Assembly: GCA_905216075.1 (NCBI GenBank)
Contig: CAJMSO010000136.1
Location: 1 to 5,441, forward strand
DNA from: an uncultured bacterium
GTDB taxonomy: Bacteria; Actinomycetota; Coriobacteriia; Coriobacteriales; Coriobacteriaceae
DNA length: 5,441 nucleotides
Direction: 5' to 3'
The position numbers and the translations under genes were made by a program. This document shows, one piece after another, positions 4,150 through 5,441 of the stretch; the stretch's first letter is position 1; the number at the start of each line of letters is the position of its first letter. A model generated the notes under the pieces. The model was given only the letters and a program-made list of their open reading frames with translations. It was not told where the DNA came from and searched no databases.

Positions 4150-5441
4150 ATGGACGAGAAGACCAAAGCGCAGATTCAACAGGAGGCGGCCGACCTGGTT
4201 GCCAAGCTGCAGCCGCGATCTGGCAAGTTCCGCACCATTAGCCCCGAGATGGACCCACTGCGTCTGGGCTCCGGCTGGACCATTGAGGATCTGGACAAGC
4301 CGCAGGTCATCATCGAGTCGACGTTTGGCGACTCGCACCCGGGTTCTGCCGGCCTGTTCGAGCTGGTCGAGGAGGTGCGCGCTGGCGTTGCCGAGGCTGG
4401 TGGCCACGGCGCCCGTTACTTCTGCACCGACATTTGCGACGGTGAGGCCCAGGGCCACGACGGCATCAACTACTCGCTGCCCAGCCGCGACATGATCGCC
4501 AACATGATCGAGATTCATGCCAAGGCCACTCCATTCGACGCCGGCGTCTTTGTCGCCAGCTGCGATAAGGGTCTGCCTGCGAACCTCATGGCCATGGGCC
4601 GCATCAACATCCCCTCCATCGTCGTTACCGGCGGTGTCATGGATGCCGGTCCCGACCTGCTGACCCTGGAGCAGCTCGGCGCCATCTCGGCCCGCTATGA
4701 GCGCGGCGAGATTTCCCGCGAGGAGCTCGAGTTTGCCAAGCACAACGCATGCCCCAGCTGCGGCGCCTGCTCCTTTATGGGTACCGCCTCGACCATGCAG
4801 GTTACCGCCGAGGCCCTGGGCCTTATGCTCCCCGGCACGGCTCTGCTGCCCGCAACCAGCTCCGATCTGCGTGAGTTTGCGCGCGAGGCTGGCCGTCAGT
4901 CCGTGTGGCTCTCCGAGCACAACCTGTGCCCCCGCGACATCGTGACCAAGGAGTCCTTCGAGAATCTCATCATGGTCCACGGCGCCATCTCCGGTTCCAC
5001 CAACTCGCTGCTGCACATTCCCGCGATCGCCCGCGAGTTTGGCATCGAGATGTCCGCCGACGATTTCGATCGCCTGCACCGTGGCGCCCACTATCTGCTC
5101 AACGTTCGCCCCGCAGGCGAGTGGCCGGCGCAGTTCTTCTACTATGCGGGCGGCGTGCCGCGCATCATGGAGGAGATCAAGTCGATGCTCCACCTCGACG
5201 TTATGACCGTCACCGGCAAGACTCTCGGCGAAAACCTCGAGGACCTTAAGAACAATGGCTACTACGAGAAGTGTGGCCGCTACTTGGAGAAGTGGAACCT
5301 TAGGCGCGAGGACATCATTCGCCCGTTTGACCAGGCTTTTGGTACCGACGGCTCCATCGCCATCCTTCACGGCAATCTTGCTCCCAAGGGCGCGGTCGTC
5401 AAGCACACCGTCGTTCCGCGCGAGATGTTCCAGGCTACGCT
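4150..5441 (+). CDS. IlvD/Edd-family dehydratase, probably for a sugar acid (3' partial)
   Basis: 430 residues are visible and the frame runs off the right edge; the family is usually 550-650 residues. AGGAG (4139-4143) lies 6 nt before the ATG. Family landmarks in order are CDGEAQGHDGINYSLPSRD (96-114, metal/phosphate region), SCDKGLPA (137-144, cluster Cys138, Asp139 and Lys140), CPSCGACSFMGTASTMQ (201-217, cluster Cys207), GSTNSLLHIPAIARE (282-296), VTGKTLGENL (354-363) and LHGNLAPKGAVVK (406-418). These enzymes remove water from dihydroxy acids or aldonates using an Fe-S cluster. At the first [2Fe-2S] Cys position (PCN in that subgroup) it reads PGS (64-66), so a labile [4Fe-4S] cluster is more likely. 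VASCDKGLPA and FMGTAST resemble YjhG/YagF sugar-acid dehydratases more than IlvD. The GntP remnant upstream and the KDG genes suggest a sugar acid dehydrated to KDG, but IlvD function is not excluded. Confidence 0.88.
   Translation, partial: MDEKTKAQIQQEAADLVAKLQPRSGKFRTISPEMDPLRLGSGWTIEDLDKPQVIIESTFGDSHPGSAGLFELVEEVRAGVAEAGGHGARYFCTDICDGEAQGHDGINYSLPSRDMIANMIEIHAKATPFDAGVFVASCDKGLPANLMAMGRINIPSIVVTGGVMDAGPDLLTLEQLGAISARYERGEISREELEFAKHNACPSCGACSFMGTASTMQVTAEALGLMLPGTALLPATSSDLREFAREAGRQSVWLSEHNLCPRDIVTKESFENLIMVHGAISGSTNSLLHIPAIAREFGIEMSADDFDRLHRGAHYLLNVRPAGEWPAQFFYYAGGVPRIMEEIKSMLHLDVMTVTGKTLGENLEDLKNNGYYEKCGRYLEKWNLRREDIIRPFDQAFGTDGSIAILHGNLAPKGAVVKHTVVPREMFQAT

Noticed and set aside
4051..5406. 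451-codon - strand open frame opposite the dehydratase
   Set aside because: It is an antisense shadow. The + strand frame carries continuous IlvD/Edd motifs and a good ribosome binding site, and is simply cut by the window edge.
1..5441. tRNA, rRNA, CRISPR arrays, insertion sequences, transposase genes
   Set aside because: I saw none. No spaced direct-repeat arrays, no transposase motifs and no terminal repeats flank the junction at 3868-3878.

Overview
The window looks like chromosomal DNA of a high-GC, anaerobic gut actinobacterium. Codon use, gene families and gene style fit the Coriobacteriia, with a Collinsella-type genome as my best guess. That placement is inference; there is no rRNA or other marker gene in the window.

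Layout from left to right. (1) Bases 1-1628, + strand: the 3' part of an old-yellow-enzyme-type flavin/[4Fe-4S] oxidoreductase of the 2-enoate / 2,4-dienoyl-CoA reductase family, cut by the left edge. (2) Bases 1683-1723: a strong hairpin terminator between two convergent genes, with its U-tract on the - strand. (3) Bases 1749-3340, - strand: two genes, an SDR dehydrogenase (KduD/DhuD, often annotated gluconate 5-dehydrogenase) followed by an RpiB/LacAB-fold isomerase (DhuI-like). Together they match the streptococcal route that turns unsaturated uronate (DHU, released from glycosaminoglycans or pectin) into 2-keto-3-deoxygluconate (KDG). The 140-bp gap between them holds three related copies of a 9-11 base element that can form two mutually exclusive RNA hairpins. 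(4) Bases 3341-3500: the control region upstream of the dehydrogenase, with a perfect 12-bp palindrome and an 8-bp inverted repeat over a possible -10 box. (5) Bases 3501-4041: two gene remnants fused at their broken 5' ends. These are the C-terminal FCD ligand domain of a FadR-type GntR regulator (- strand) and the last 57 residues of a GntP-family sugar-acid permease (+ strand). (6) Bases 4150-5441, + strand: an IlvD/Edd-family dehydratase, probably acting on a sugar acid, cut by the right edge.

How they fit together: the isomerase, dehydrogenase, permease, dehydratase and FCD regulator all belong to sugar-acid catabolism converging on KDG. The most notable feature is the junction near 3868-3878. 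One deletion spanning the divergent promoter of an ancestral gntR<->gntP pair would remove the DNA-binding half of the regulator and about 390 residues of the permease. It would leave exactly the two tails seen here. Whether this is a real strain-level deletion or an assembly misjoin cannot be decided from sequence alone.
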